A program made the position numbers and the translations under genes. Below are positions 1 through 8,349 of a DNA stretch of 26,462 bases, one piece after another (within the stretch, counting starts at the first letter, position 1; each line of letters starts with the position of its first letter). Location of the stretch: assembly GCA_002383285.1 (NCBI GenBank), contig DFXU01000074.1, positions 8,135 to 34,596 on the forward strand, in the 5' to 3' direction. This DNA is from Caryophanales bacterium UBA4100 (lineage in GTDB: Bacteria; Bacillota; Bacilli; Paenibacillales; UBA4045). The notes beneath the pieces were generated by a model, which was not told the DNA's origin, ran no database searches, and worked only from the letters and a program-made list of their open reading frames with translations.

Positions 1-40
1 GTTCTAAATTTTCTGCATAACTACATTTCGGGGCTTTCAG

Positions 41-96
41 CGCTAGTTTCCGCGCTATAGCTCCTTCTGGACAACTCTATAGCGTGGAAACTAGCG
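41..96. repeat. Long imperfect palindrome (20-bp arms, 16-nt spacer)
   Basis: Positions 41-60 and 77-96 are reverse complements at 19 of 20 positions. The single difference (52 against 85) is a G-U pair if the plus strand is transcribed. The spacer is 61-76. No T-run follows on either strand, so it is not a standard rho-independent terminator. It may be an intergenic repeat or REP-like element of the host genome, but only one copy is in the window. The rest of 1-246 shows no gene, RNA or promoter that I can support. Confidence 0.7.
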
Positions 97-246
97 TTAT
101 AAGACAAAATCCAGGTTTCTAGCTATTAACGAATATGAACTGTTTAATAGCGCAACTTGTAACGTTAATCTATTGATGTCATCTCACAAAGTACTAAAAC
201 CAAGAACCGACCCTCGGCCCACCTCAAAACTTATAAATTTATTCTG

Positions 247-273
247 AAAAAAGACAGCAAGCTTCGCTGTCTT
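247..273 (-). terminator. Rho-independent terminator of cassette 3
   Basis: On the minus strand an 8-bp perfect stem (AAGACAGC with GCTGTCTT, arms 251-258 and 266-273) has a 7-nt loop. It runs directly into a six-T tract (A-tract 247-252 on the plus strand). It begins 15 bases after the stop codon of the last permease gene, so it closes the operon. Confidence 0.9.
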
Positions 274-288
274 CATCAAACTTTAGGT

Positions 289-1179
289 TTATCCCTTCAC
301 CGCACCAAGCATAATTCCTTTAACAAAGAAACGCTGTAAGAATGGATACACAAGTACAATCGGTAAGGTGACCAGCATCGTTATCGTCATTTGCACCGAC
401 TGTGGTGTCATCACTCGTACCGTTCCATTTCTCGTCAGCTCTTCGCCAGTCATACCAGCAATACTATTGGTTTGACTCAGAAAATTATAGAGTAAGAGCT
501 GTAAGGTTTGAAGCTTCGGATCAGAGACCAAGAAGAAGTTATCAAACCACGTATTCCATTGCCCGACTGCCGCGAACACAGCAATTGTGGCGATAATAGG
601 CATCGATAACGGGAATATAATCTTCGTGAATATCGTCAAGTACCCTGCTCCATCGATCTTGGCTGATTCCTCCAGTGAAGGTGGCAGCTGCTCCATGAAT
701 GTCTTGATTAAGATAATATAGAAGCCTATCAAGGCGGTTGGCAGAATGTATAGTAGAAAATTGTTTTGCAAGCTGTATGCTTTCATCGTCAAGTACCACG
801 GAATAATGCCCGCATTAAAGTACATGGTGATCAGCACGAAACGGTATATCAGCTTGCGGAAAGGCATCTCCTTCTTCGTAATCAGGTATGCGAAGAATGC
901 GCAGCACAATACGGACAAGGTTGTCCCTAACACAGTACGTAACACGGATACAATTGCCGCATCTGTTAATCCCCTCAATTGAAATGATGCCTTATAGCTT
1001 TCGAGCGAGAAACCCGCTGGCCATAGGAATACTCCTTTCTGAGCCTCGAATGAATCACTTATCGAATATATGAATATATAATAAAACGGATATACGGTCA
1101 TAATTAGCAATAAAGTAAGTAGAGAATAATTAATAGTGTTAAAAATGATATCTGATATACTCAGTCGCTGCTTACGCAT
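289..1179 (-). CDS. Sugar ABC transporter permease, YtcP-like (cassette 3)
   Basis: This 296-residue inner-membrane permease is one half of the translocation channel of a CUT1-type carbohydrate importer. It has about six hydrophobic segments, starting at residues 18-40. The cytoplasmic EAA loop at about 170-194 (ESAKIDGAG followed by FPLSMP) is the contact site for the ATPase. The ending FVKGIMLGAVKG is typical of YtcP/AraQ-type permeases. The ATG has a clear GGAGG nine bases upstream. It is the last gene of cassette 3, 33 bases after the LplB-like permease and just before a terminator. No ATPase is encoded nearby, so a shared MsmX-type ATPase is inferred. The family is certain; the substrate is unknown. 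Confidence 0.93.
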   Translation of the reverse strand: MRKQRLSISDIIFNTINYSLLTLLLIMTVYPFYYIFIYSISDSFEAQKGVFLWPAGFSLESYKASFQLRGLTDAAIVSVLRTVLGTTLSVLCCAFFAYLITKKEMPFRKLIYRFVLITMYFNAGIIPWYLTMKAYSLQNNFLLYILPTALIGFYIILIKTFMEQLPPSLEESAKIDGAGYLTIFTKIIFPLSMPIIATIAVFAAVGQWNTWFDNFFLVSDPKLQTLQLLLYNFLSQTNSIAGMTGEELTRNGTVRVMTPQSVQMTITMLVTLPIVLVYPFLQRFFVKGIMLGAVKG

Positions 1180-1212
1180 TTCATTGTCCCTCCTTCGATC
1201 GCATGCGGTCCA

Positions 1213-2154
1213 CTAGACGATGCTTTCTCCTCTGATTTTCTTCGATAGACCGTTTATCAGGAATAACAGGATAATACCGATCACGGATTTAAACATACCC
1301 ACTGCCATCGAATACGGGTAATCATTCATCACCAATCCAACTCGGTATACATATAAATCGAGCACCTCGATCTTGTCTGCAACCATAATGTTGTTAAAAA
1401 CAAAATATTGTTCAAAGCCTACAGACAATAGGCTGCTAACCGCCAAAAGCTGAAGCACGATGAAGGTCGGCATAATGCCCGGGATTGTAATGTGAATAAT
1501 ACTCTTGATCCTTCCTGCTCCATCCACCTTCGCGGCATCATACATCTCACTGTCAATACTGACTATCGCAGCTAGATAGATAATTGCATTCCAGCCGAGT
1601 GTCTTCCACAGAAGAATTAATGTCTGTATAAGCCATACATGCTCCTCATTACCTAGTACGTTTAGTGGTACATCAATAAATCCCAATCGCATGAGGATCA
1701 CATTGATTGCCCCTTCAGAGCTAAACATACTAAACGCTAATGAATAAATGATCACCCAACTTATATAATGGGGCAGCGTTGACGTCGTCTGCAGAATTCT
1801 CTTAAACAAATTGCTCTTTACTTCTGAAACCATTACAGCTAGAAGTACCGGTATGGGAGCGCATAGGAGCGCCAAGAAGCTTAGTGCTAAGGTGTTAACT
1901 AACACTCTAGTCATATTACTGTCCGTTAGCATTTCTCTGAAATGGTCAAACCCAACAAACGCGGTCTTGCTCAATGGAATACCTGGGCGATAGTCAAAGA
2001 ATGCATAAATCCACCCAAATAACGGGACATAATGAAAGGCGAATGCAATGACAATAAAGGGTATTGCCATAAGCAGCAGTATTAACCCTTCTTTACGTAT
2101 TTGTGGTCGCTTTTTCTTGATAGGCTGCTGGTCCAGACTGTATACAGTTTCCAA
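1213..2154 (-). CDS. Sugar ABC transporter permease, LplB-like (cassette 3)
   Basis: This is the partner permease of the YtcP-like protein downstream. It has a basic N-terminus (KKKRPQIRKEG), then about six membrane segments. The EAA loop (YDAAKVDGAGRIKS, then TIPG) starts near residue 205, and the protein ends in the basic stretch KKIRGE. I chose the TTG at 2154 as start because AAGGAG lies nine bases upstream, giving 313 residues. The frame stays open to another TTG at 2214, but that codon has no ribosome binding site, and the extra 20 residues do not resemble the basic N-terminus of LplB proteins. A strong hairpin (2223-2261) lies just upstream in the 135-base gap after the DinB gene. Confidence 0.9.
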   Translation of the reverse strand: METVYSLDQQPIKKKRPQIRKEGLILLLMAIPFIVIAFAFHYVPLFGWIYAFFDYRPGIPLSKTAFVGFDHFREMLTDSNMTRVLVNTLALSFLALLCAPIPVLLAVMVSEVKSNLFKRILQTTSTLPHYISWVIIYSLAFSMFSSEGAINVILMRLGFIDVPLNVLGNEEHVWLIQTLILLWKTLGWNAIIYLAAIVSIDSEMYDAAKVDGAGRIKSIIHITIPGIMPTFIVLQLLAVSSLLSVGFEQYFVFNNIMVADKIEVLDLYVYRVGLVMNDYPYSMAVGMFKSVIGIILLFLINGLSKKIRGESIV

Positions 2155-2222
2155 TACGTTTCTCTCCTTTGGGTCGAAATAAGCTAAATGATATATGGTG
2201 ATGATTGAATTCAATATTATAG

Positions 2223-2261
2223 TTAGAGCACGGCACCTGATAAACAGGTACCATGCTCTAA
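2223..2261 (-). promoter_or_regulatory. Intercistronic hairpin before the cassette 3 permeases
   Basis: On the minus strand a stem of 17 pairs, two of them G-U, closes a 5-nt loop (arms 2223-2239 and 2245-2261, loop 2240-2244). The 3' flank (AACTATAATATTG) has no real T-run. It is therefore more likely a processing or stability hairpin, or a leaky attenuator, than a full terminator. It separates the binding-protein and DinB part of the transcript from the two permease genes and could lower permease expression relative to the binding protein. Confidence 0.7.
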
Positions 2262-2289
2262 TCTAAGACACAGTAGAGTTCATATTGTT

Positions 2290-2811
2290 TTAACTAAATA
2301 ATTCAAAACTCGGCTCGAAATATTTTCTAATTAGTACAAGTTGTCCTGCGTGATATGCTAAATGCTGTGCAGTATAATGCAGGATAAATTCAGCTGTGAG
2401 GCTTTTACTAGTGTACAATCTAGACAAATCATCTGTATTAAAATTGAGTAGTATTTCTATACTATCATTTTCAACATTGTGTAGATTTACAAGTAAACCT
2501 TCTAAATCTATCCCACCATTAACTACCATTTCTGATTCTTTATTACGATCTAATGGTTTACCTCCTAAGAAATGCCCTATCCATTGATGTTCAGTTCCTT
2601 TCAAGTGCATTAATAGGTTGCCAATAGATAAAGTTGTTTCAGATATTCTTCTCCAAAGTAAATTTTCTGGAAGGTTTATTACACTTTTATAAATATATAC
2701 TTTTGTCTGGTTTATGTTTGAGACAATCGGTCTTAAAGGCTCGATAATTGTTGAGTTTACTGGCCATTTCCAACCACTTTCAACCTCAATGAGTGAATTG
2801 TAATGAGTCAT
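2290..2811 (-). CDS. DinB-family putative metal-dependent protein
   Basis: This 173-residue protein has the DinB/YfiT-like four-helix-bundle signature. His69 lies in NLLMHLKGTEH, and His150 and His154 lie in HYTAQHLAYHAGQ; together they would form the metal-binding triad. Family members include thiol-S-transferases and hydrolases, but most have no known function. It has no signal peptide, so it is cytosolic. It starts 20 bases after the stop of the binding-protein gene, with GGAGG nine bases before the ATG. It interrupts the usual order of binding protein followed by permeases. Its base composition looks clearly more A/T-rich than its neighbours, suggesting a later insertion into the operon. 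No function in transport is known or claimed. The family call is firm. Confidence 0.85.
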   Translation of the reverse strand: MTHYNSLIEVESGWKWPVNSTIIEPLRPIVSNINQTKVYIYKSVINLPENLLWRRISETTLSIGNLLMHLKGTEHQWIGHFLGGKPLDRNKESEMVVNGGIDLEGLLVNLHNVENDSIEILLNFNTDDLSRLYTSKSLTAEFILHYTAQHLAYHAGQLVLIRKYFEPSFELFS

Positions 2812-2831
2812 CCACGAATTCCTCCAACAAT

Positions 2832-4631
2832 CTAGTTATTAAGCTTTGCTGGTATCGCCCCGACCTTTACTCGTCTATCTGCGTAGTCAGTTGTGTAGAA
2901 TTCCGTAAGTTTATCCACTCCAGCTGCCTCGAATGCTTTCATTGCTTCTTTCTTATTCTTATCGAACTCCGCATCCGTCTTCGCAAGAATTAGCTTCGCT
3001 GCATGACGAGCTGCAAGCTCCTTCACCTGGGCTTCAAGCTTCAATAGCTCTTCTGAGAAAACCGGAAGTCCAATCTTACCTTCATTGATGACCTGATCTG
3101 GTTCAGGTGTTAGCAATTGCAGCTGTGTATTCATATCCTGCAGCTTACCTTCTGCAACTAACTTGCTTACAACATCACCTGGATGTAAGCCGCCATAATG
3201 TGCACTAAAGTCCTTCTCGAGCTCAGTAAGTCCCTTGGCCATTGCTTCAGAGCTCGCGAACAGATTGAGCGGTGAATCCGTAGCAGGATCGACAACTGCT
3301 CCACCAATTCCAATCAAGTTAATGTCTAATGCAATTCCTGTGTTCTCCCATGCAGCGCCTCCAGCAGTCTTCAATTCGAAGGTTTCATCTTTAATTTGTG
3401 GTTTGCCATCAACCATATCCCAATGTATACCTTCTACACCGCTATACATCGTTCTTGCACCTTCATAGGAATATAGATAATTAAGGAATTGCATCGCTTT
3501 CTCTGGATGCTTCGAGCTCTTGGAGATCGAGTAGCTCTTGCCAGTCCATCCTAATGGATTCACACCTCCGCTCCATACTCGCTTACCTACCGGCAGCACG
3601 ACGTAGCCCTTACCATCCTTTGCGTATTTCGCATTAAAGTCACCCATTGCCCAAGTCGCTGGACCAACTACGATTTGTCCGGATGTCGCTTTTGCTAAGT
3701 AATCGTTATGCTTCATCGTGAGCGCATCTGGATCTAGCAGTCCTCTGCGGTTCGCCTTGTTGTAGAAATCCATGGCTACCCAATAGGTGGAGTTTTCATC
3801 TGTTAATATATTTCGATATTGCGTTTCATTCAACGTTCTTGCCATTAAATCACTGTTGTTCGTTGACTGCATGGTATGCCATGCGAATGGGAAGATATAT
3901 GGCCACAATCCCCAATCCTGCCACATGGAAACACCGTATATTTTCTTTCCATCCTCTGTTTGTGGATTCTTCTCTACGATTTGCTCCAGCACGTCTAACA
4001 GATCATCTGGATTATTGATTTCCGGTGTACCTATTTCTTTATAATAATCCCAACGAATCGTTGGTCCAATCGTTGTTGCTGGATAAATCGGGCTAATATC
4101 CGCTTGAACTTGCGGCGATAAGAAATAAAGCTGGTTCCTTCCTTCACTCCAATTCGCTCTGCTATAAGGCACAAGGTTTGGCACATTCTTCAGAATGTCT
4201 TTGCCGTGTTCTTCAATCATGTCATCCATAGGGATAATGAGGTCACCTTCAATTAATTGCTTGCCATATTTCGCAGGCTCAGCTCTTACGATGTCGGGTA
4301 AATCTCCTCCCGCAAGCAGAACGCTAAACTTACTGTCATCTGCCTCTACATATTCAATCTTGACTCCAACCTTCTTAGCGATTTCCTGCGCAATGGCGCT
4401 GTCTGGATATGTATTCCATTTGGTTCCAGGTTCAATAACGAGCAGCCTGAGCGTAACTACCTCTTCAGTTTCATCTTTTGCATCTGGCTCAACATCAGCT
4501 ACCACTTCATTCGTATTTGTGTTTTTCGGCGGTGTAGATGCATTATTATTATTCGAACACGCTGCGAGCATCATCGTTAAGATTAATAGCATCGCGATCG
4601 CCGATCTGGCGATTCCCCTCTTCTTCAACAT
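2832..4631 (-). CDS. Extracellular sugar-binding lipoprotein (cassette 3)
   Basis: This 599-residue solute-binding protein of an ABC importer is anchored outside the membrane. It has a signal peptide with a hydrophobic core at residues 11-24 and the lipobox LAAC with the lipidated Cys25. An Asn/Thr/acidic linker follows to about 60, then the two-lobed binding domain. At about 600 residues it is at the long end for the LplA-like family, with a lysine-rich helical C-terminus. It lacks the DxDxNGxxD loop seen in the binding proteins of cassettes 1 and 2; the matching region reads EKNPQTEDGKKIYG. The ATG has GGGAGGT upstream. It has its own promoter with three repeated operator-like sites (4723-4783), so it is probably the main target of the cassette 3 two-component system. 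The ligand is probably an oligosaccharide (inference). Confidence 0.92.
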   Translation of the reverse strand: MLKKRGIARSAIAMLLILTMMLAACSNNNNASTPPKNTNTNEVVADVEPDAKDETEEVVTLRLLVIEPGTKWNTYPDSAIAQEIAKKVGVKIEYVEADDSKFSVLLAGGDLPDIVRAEPAKYGKQLIEGDLIIPMDDMIEEHGKDILKNVPNLVPYSRANWSEGRNQLYFLSPQVQADISPIYPATTIGPTIRWDYYKEIGTPEINNPDDLLDVLEQIVEKNPQTEDGKKIYGVSMWQDWGLWPYIFPFAWHTMQSTNNSDLMARTLNETQYRNILTDENSTYWVAMDFYNKANRRGLLDPDALTMKHNDYLAKATSGQIVVGPATWAMGDFNAKYAKDGKGYVVLPVGKRVWSGGVNPLGWTGKSYSISKSSKHPEKAMQFLNYLYSYEGARTMYSGVEGIHWDMVDGKPQIKDETFELKTAGGAAWENTGIALDINLIGIGGAVVDPATDSPLNLFASSEAMAKGLTELEKDFSAHYGGLHPGDVVSKLVAEGKLQDMNTQLQLLTPEPDQVINEGKIGLPVFSEELLKLEAQVKELAARHAAKLILAKTDAEFDKNKKEAMKAFEAAGVDKLTEFYTTDYADRRVKVGAIPAKLNN

Positions 4632-4692
4632 GGTGTTACCTCCCTATTCAAATATGTTTCGCTTACATTATTAATCATAATTGTTAAGCATC

Positions 4693-4722
4693 TTTATAAA
4701 TATGTAGAAAATTAGGATTCAA
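4693..4722 (-). promoter_or_regulatory. Predicted sigma-A promoter of the cassette 3 binding protein
   Basis: The -35 TTGAAT (4717-4722) and -10 TATAAA (4693-4698) are separated by 18 bases. Transcription would start near 4686, leaving a leader of about 55 bases. The -35 directly abuts the nearest TTGTTCAA repeat, the position expected for an activator that contacts RNA polymerase. Confidence 0.6.
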
Positions 4723-4783
4723 TTGAACAATCTACTGATAGTCTTTTTTGCAAGTTGAACAATTTTAGGGTTATGTTGAACAA
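4723..4783 (-). promoter_or_regulatory. Three phased TTGTTCAA direct repeats, likely regulator binding sites
   Basis: Exact copies of TTGTTCAA (minus strand) occur at 4723-4730, 4755-4762 and 4776-4783, all in the same orientation. Two of them continue as TTGTTCAAC followed by W and T. The spacings of 32 and 21 bases are about three and two helical turns, placing all sites on one face of the DNA. Their centres lie near -41, -73 and -94 from the predicted start. This is the layout expected for an AraC-type activator. The adjacent response regulator (6592-8217) is the obvious candidate. Confidence 0.65.
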
Positions 4784-4786
4784 ATC

Positions 4787-6595
4787 TTACTGAGGAAGCC
4801 GAATCTGCACTTCTGTACCAACCTTTCTCGGAACTAGCCTTACGCCATACTGCATACCGTAGTTTAATTGGACACGTTTATTGACATTATACAGACCGAT
4901 GCCATTGCCAGTACCCTTCGCTACGGAATGATCTACACCCAACTGCAGCCGCTCATTCAATTGCTTCAATTTCAGAGGGTCAATTCCGACTCCTGAATCG
5001 ATAACGGATACAATGAAATCTTCATCCTCCTCGTAAACCTCTACGCGAATATGTATGGCATGCCCATCTTCCTCTCTACCGAATGTAATCGAGTTCTCGA
5101 TAAGCGGCTGCAGAATAAACCGCGGAATTTGATGATCCAGGTAACTATCATCCACATCGATCGTAAAAATCACACTATTGCTGAATCGCCAATTAATAAT
5201 CTTGATATAATTCTCCAAGTAGCTAAGCTCGTCTCGCAGCAAACACATCGGATCCTTACTTGTGAATGCAGGACGCAGAATATTCCCCAAAGCTACAATA
5301 CAATTCACAATGTTATCTGCTTTGATAATAGATGCCATCCAGCGAATCATATTGAGTGTATTATATAGAAAGTGTGGGTTAATCTGATTCTGAAGAGCTT
5401 CTATCTCTAATTCGCGTCTTTGCTCCTGCATCTCATTATTCTTCGTGACTAGATCTAAGATACTAAGTGACATCTCATTGAAACGCCGAATAACCATGCC
5501 GAATTCATTGTTCGGTATATGGGGGAATGTAACTCCAAGCTCTCCACGACTCATGTCCTTCATCTTGTGTGCTAGAATATGCAATGGGCGTGTCATCTTC
5601 TTAAGCCAGAAGTATGAGATGATGAACATAACAATCAGGCTTATTAGAATGACGAGCACTAAGAGTGACTGCATGGAATAAATTTGCTCAGAGAACTGAT
5701 TAAGCGGAATTTCCTTCATCATATACCAATTCGAATTCTTCAATTTATAATATACGGTTTGCATTGGAGCCCCCGTTTCGCCATTCTCATAGCTTCCATA
5801 ATCACCATGTTCAGCCGTTCCTAGAGCAGGAAGGATTGGACTATTATATCCGATATCGGCTTCATTACTGCTCGAAATCACAATCCCTTCCTCATCAACA
5901 ATGTACATATCTCCCTTGCCTGCTTCCAACGCCGTTGCATATATAGAGGACAAATATTGTTCATCGACATTCAATATAAGCACCGATTTCGTTTGAGACT
6001 CATAGAGCGGTCTGACCCCGCGAGCCATGCTGATTACCTTCCCATCTCGAGGAGACGATACATATGGGTTATAATAGGATTTATCTATTCCGCCCTCGAT
6101 ACTCATACTAGGAAATACCTGATGGGAATTGAGAAAGATGTCTGAATCTACAAACCGCTTCAACCAATCCCGATTAGAATGCACGAGTGTCGTACTATTG
6201 GTTCCCCCGATCACCCCTTGGACATCACCTATTATATAAATTGATTCGATGTAGTCATAGTTGCTAACATACGTTTCAATGCTTGCATGAAGAGCATTCT
6301 TCATCTCCAAAAACTCAATCTCACCCATGTCAGGGTCATAATTGAGGAATCGTTGAACACTAGTGTCTAGGAGGAAAAACTTGGACAGCGAATCAACATC
6401 GTTAATAAGCCCCTCAATATTGTGATCTAGCTGTTGAAACTGTTGAAGCAGTAGGGTCTCGTTGTTCTCCTTAATGATACCTTGCATGAAGTTATAGATG
6501 AAATATGAGGATGTGGACAGCACAATCAGGCTCATAATCATATAGAACACGATCAACTGTGTACCCAGATGCTGAAATCTACCTGAGAGCTTCAT
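4787..6595 (-). CDS. Sensor histidine kinase, YesM-type (cassette 3)
   Basis: This 602-residue membrane kinase has a first membrane helix at about 13-36, an extracytoplasmic sensor at about 40-305 (probably Cache-like), a second helix at 309-330 and a HAMP segment to about 383. A short coiled coil leads to the His_kinase domain with QINPHFLYNT, where His408 is the phosphorylation site. The ATPase part has an N box (QPLIENSITFG, Asn501), a G1 box (DSGVG, 533-537) and a G2 box (GNGIGLYN). The N box lacks the usual basic residue or His after EN, a small oddity. The start codon overlaps the regulator's stop as ATGA, so the two are translationally coupled. It should phosphorylate the regulator encoded by 6592-8217. 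Confidence 0.93.
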   Translation of the reverse strand: MKLSGRFQHLGTQLIVFYMIMSLIVLSTSSYFIYNFMQGIIKENNETLLLQQFQQLDHNIEGLINDVDSLSKFFLLDTSVQRFLNYDPDMGEIEFLEMKNALHASIETYVSNYDYIESIYIIGDVQGVIGGTNSTTLVHSNRDWLKRFVDSDIFLNSHQVFPSMSIEGGIDKSYYNPYVSSPRDGKVISMARGVRPLYESQTKSVLILNVDEQYLSSIYATALEAGKGDMYIVDEEGIVISSSNEADIGYNSPILPALGTAEHGDYGSYENGETGAPMQTVYYKLKNSNWYMMKEIPLNQFSEQIYSMQSLLVLVILISLIVMFIISYFWLKKMTRPLHILAHKMKDMSRGELGVTFPHIPNNEFGMVIRRFNEMSLSILDLVTKNNEMQEQRRELEIEALQNQINPHFLYNTLNMIRWMASIIKADNIVNCIVALGNILRPAFTSKDPMCLLRDELSYLENYIKIINWRFSNSVIFTIDVDDSYLDHQIPRFILQPLIENSITFGREEDGHAIHIRVEVYEEDEDFIVSVIDSGVGIDPLKLKQLNERLQLGVDHSVAKGTGNGIGLYNVNKRVQLNYGMQYGVRLVPRKVGTEVQIRLPQ

Positions 6596-8217
6596 TGGGC
6601 GCCTCTTGAATTCGATATAAACTGCCTTCGATACTCATTCGGATTCATACCTGTTAATTTCTTGAATACCTTGCTGAAGTATGTATATTCAGGCGAATAA
6701 CCGACCTTGATTGCAATGTCATAGGATTTCAGATGTGTCCGAGTTAGCAGCTCCTTAGCTCGTTCGATCCGATAATGGTTCAAATACTCGATGAATGTAA
6801 TTTGTAGCTCCTTCTTGAATAAATTACTTACATAACCGAAGCTTAGATTAACATGATCAGCTACCTGCTGCAGGCTCAAATTCTGATCATAGTTCAACTT
6901 AATGAACTGAATGGCCTTCGATATTTCACTACTCATATGAAGATAGCATCTTGATTGCTCTACAACCGTGGACATATACACGCTTACCTGCTCTAGCATC
7001 TCGGGAATTGTATCACACTGATCTAAGGATTCCACATTGGTGAATAGAAGCATATGCTCATTCTGACTATCATCATAGATATTCGTACTCATCCATTGAA
7101 TCAATTGATGGAGAATGATCCGTATCGTCTTCTTATCCTCAGATAAGGCATGTGTAAACACTTTTATATAGTCATCATATTCCTTCTGCTGCATCGGGCT
7201 AAGAATACTTCGTAGGAGTGGGTAAGCGTGTATCCTCTCAACTTGTGAATGGATTTGACTAAGGTCAACGGAATCGTTAATCGTATGTTTCTGTCCTGGC
7301 CCTGCAAAAAACTTTCTCTCCAATGCGTGACCAGATTCGGAATATAACCTCCTTAACGATGGGTAACCACTCTGTACTCCACTGATCCCGAATGAAACCG
7401 AACCGTTGAAGTAGGTATGAATGGCTTCTTGGATGGTATTCAGAATAGCATGAATATCCTGCATGATCGTCTGCTCGGAGATCAGATCATCAAAGCTCAA
7501 TAAGAGGAGATAATGGGTTTCATCCAGATAAATGGCTTCACCTCGTTTATATGAATTCGTTATCTCGTGCAGAATATTCAACAAAGTCATCTTGATTAGA
7601 TGTCCATGCTCATCCTTAAATTTTTGCTTTAACTGAAAATAACTATCAACCTCCATCGTGCATACAACCATCCGAATCGGCACGAGGCGAATTCTGCTCT
7701 GTGCTACGAATTGCTCGAACTCTTCCGCTGAATAAATCCCATATAACAAAAAATCCTTCATATATTTTTCTTTAATCAGATCAATATTTATAGGTACAAG
7801 CTCATTCCTGTCCTTCTGATATGCGGATTGGCTACTTGCATCTAATTCCATTCGTACGCCGTTTAATACCTCCTCGATCTCCTCACTAGTCATTGTCAAC
7901 TTCAGAATATAGTTCGATACACCCAGAGACATGGCATGACGTATATGTTCGAATTCTTCGAGACAGGATAGAATAACAATCCGCATGGACTTATTCTGTT
8001 TACGTATATTTGATATTAATTCCATTCCATCCATCTTGGGCATTCTTATATCGGTTATGATCAGGTCAGGATAGCCTTCGTTAAGACAGTAATCCCAAGC
8101 CGCTTGGCCGTCTGAGAGATCAGTAATGACCTCCATGTTGAATTTGCCCCATTCTACAGAGTTCCTCAGACCAATTCGGACAAGCATCTCGTCCTCGACG
8201 ATAACAACCTTATACAT
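6592..8217 (-). CDS. AraC-type response regulator, YesN-type (cassette 3)
   Basis: This 541-residue regulator has an N-terminal receiver with acidic pocket Glu8-Asp9-Glu10, phospho-acceptor Asp56 (TDIRMP), Ser84 and Lys106. The usual Lys-Pro after the last strand is Lys-Leu here (YILKLTMT), a subclass trait. A long linker of about 300 residues follows, then a C-terminal AraC DNA-binding domain with two helix-turn-helix units in the last 100 residues (LQQVADHVNLSFGYVSNLFKK; KVGYSPEYTYFSKVFKK). I chose the ATG at 8217 because GGGAGGT precedes it by seven bases; the open frame continues to a TTG at 8244 without support. It is the first gene of cassette 3. It probably activates the binding-protein promoter through the TTGTTCAA repeats (inference). 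Confidence 0.92.
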   Translation of the reverse strand: MYKVVIVEDEMLVRIGLRNSVEWGKFNMEVITDLSDGQAAWDYCLNEGYPDLIITDIRMPKMDGMELISNIRKQNKSMRIVILSCLEEFEHIRHAMSLGVSNYILKLTMTSEEIEEVLNGVRMELDASSQSAYQKDRNELVPINIDLIKEKYMKDFLLYGIYSAEEFEQFVAQSRIRLVPIRMVVCTMEVDSYFQLKQKFKDEHGHLIKMTLLNILHEITNSYKRGEAIYLDETHYLLLLSFDDLISEQTIMQDIHAILNTIQEAIHTYFNGSVSFGISGVQSGYPSLRRLYSESGHALERKFFAGPGQKHTINDSVDLSQIHSQVERIHAYPLLRSILSPMQQKEYDDYIKVFTHALSEDKKTIRIILHQLIQWMSTNIYDDSQNEHMLLFTNVESLDQCDTIPEMLEQVSVYMSTVVEQSRCYLHMSSEISKAIQFIKLNYDQNLSLQQVADHVNLSFGYVSNLFKKELQITFIEYLNHYRIERAKELLTRTHLKSYDIAIKVGYSPEYTYFSKVFKKLTGMNPNEYRRQFISNSRGAQ

Positions 8218-8265
8218 AGTTTGAACCTCCCGCGTGACAGACAATTATCATTTCTTATCTTTTAC

Positions 8266-8329
8266 AAAAAGAAACTGTCACCTTCCAGCCACCGCATGAA
8301 AGTTCGCAATGACTGAAGGGCTACAGTTT
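8266..8329 (-). terminator. Rho-independent terminator of cassette 2
   Basis: On the minus strand AAACTGT (8323-8329) pairs with ACAGTTT (8272-8278). Inside it, CCTTC pairs with GAAGG and CAG with CTG, with small bulges. The stem is followed by CTTTTTG. It begins about 20 bases after the stop of the FAD oxidoreductase gene. Its T-tract lies only about 50 bases before the cassette 3 regulator, so any promoter for that gene must fit into 8218-8270. GATAAT there is a possible -10, but no good -35 is visible. Confidence 0.75.
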
Positions 8330-8349
8330 ACAATTAATGAGCTCTAACC

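Noticed and set aside
2155..2214. N-terminal extension of the LplB-like permease from a TTG at 2214
   Set aside because: There is no ribosome binding site at 2214, whereas AAGGAG stands nine bases before the TTG at 2154; the added residues are unlike LplB N-termini.
4195..4674. Plus-strand open frame of 159 codons
   Set aside because: It lies opposite the N-terminal part of the cassette 3 binding protein and has no ribosome binding site or family signature; it is an antisense shadow.
4723..4783. Short CRISPR-like array
   Set aside because: The repeats are only 8-10 bases, the spacing is unequal (32 and 21), and no cas gene is near; the operator reading fits better.
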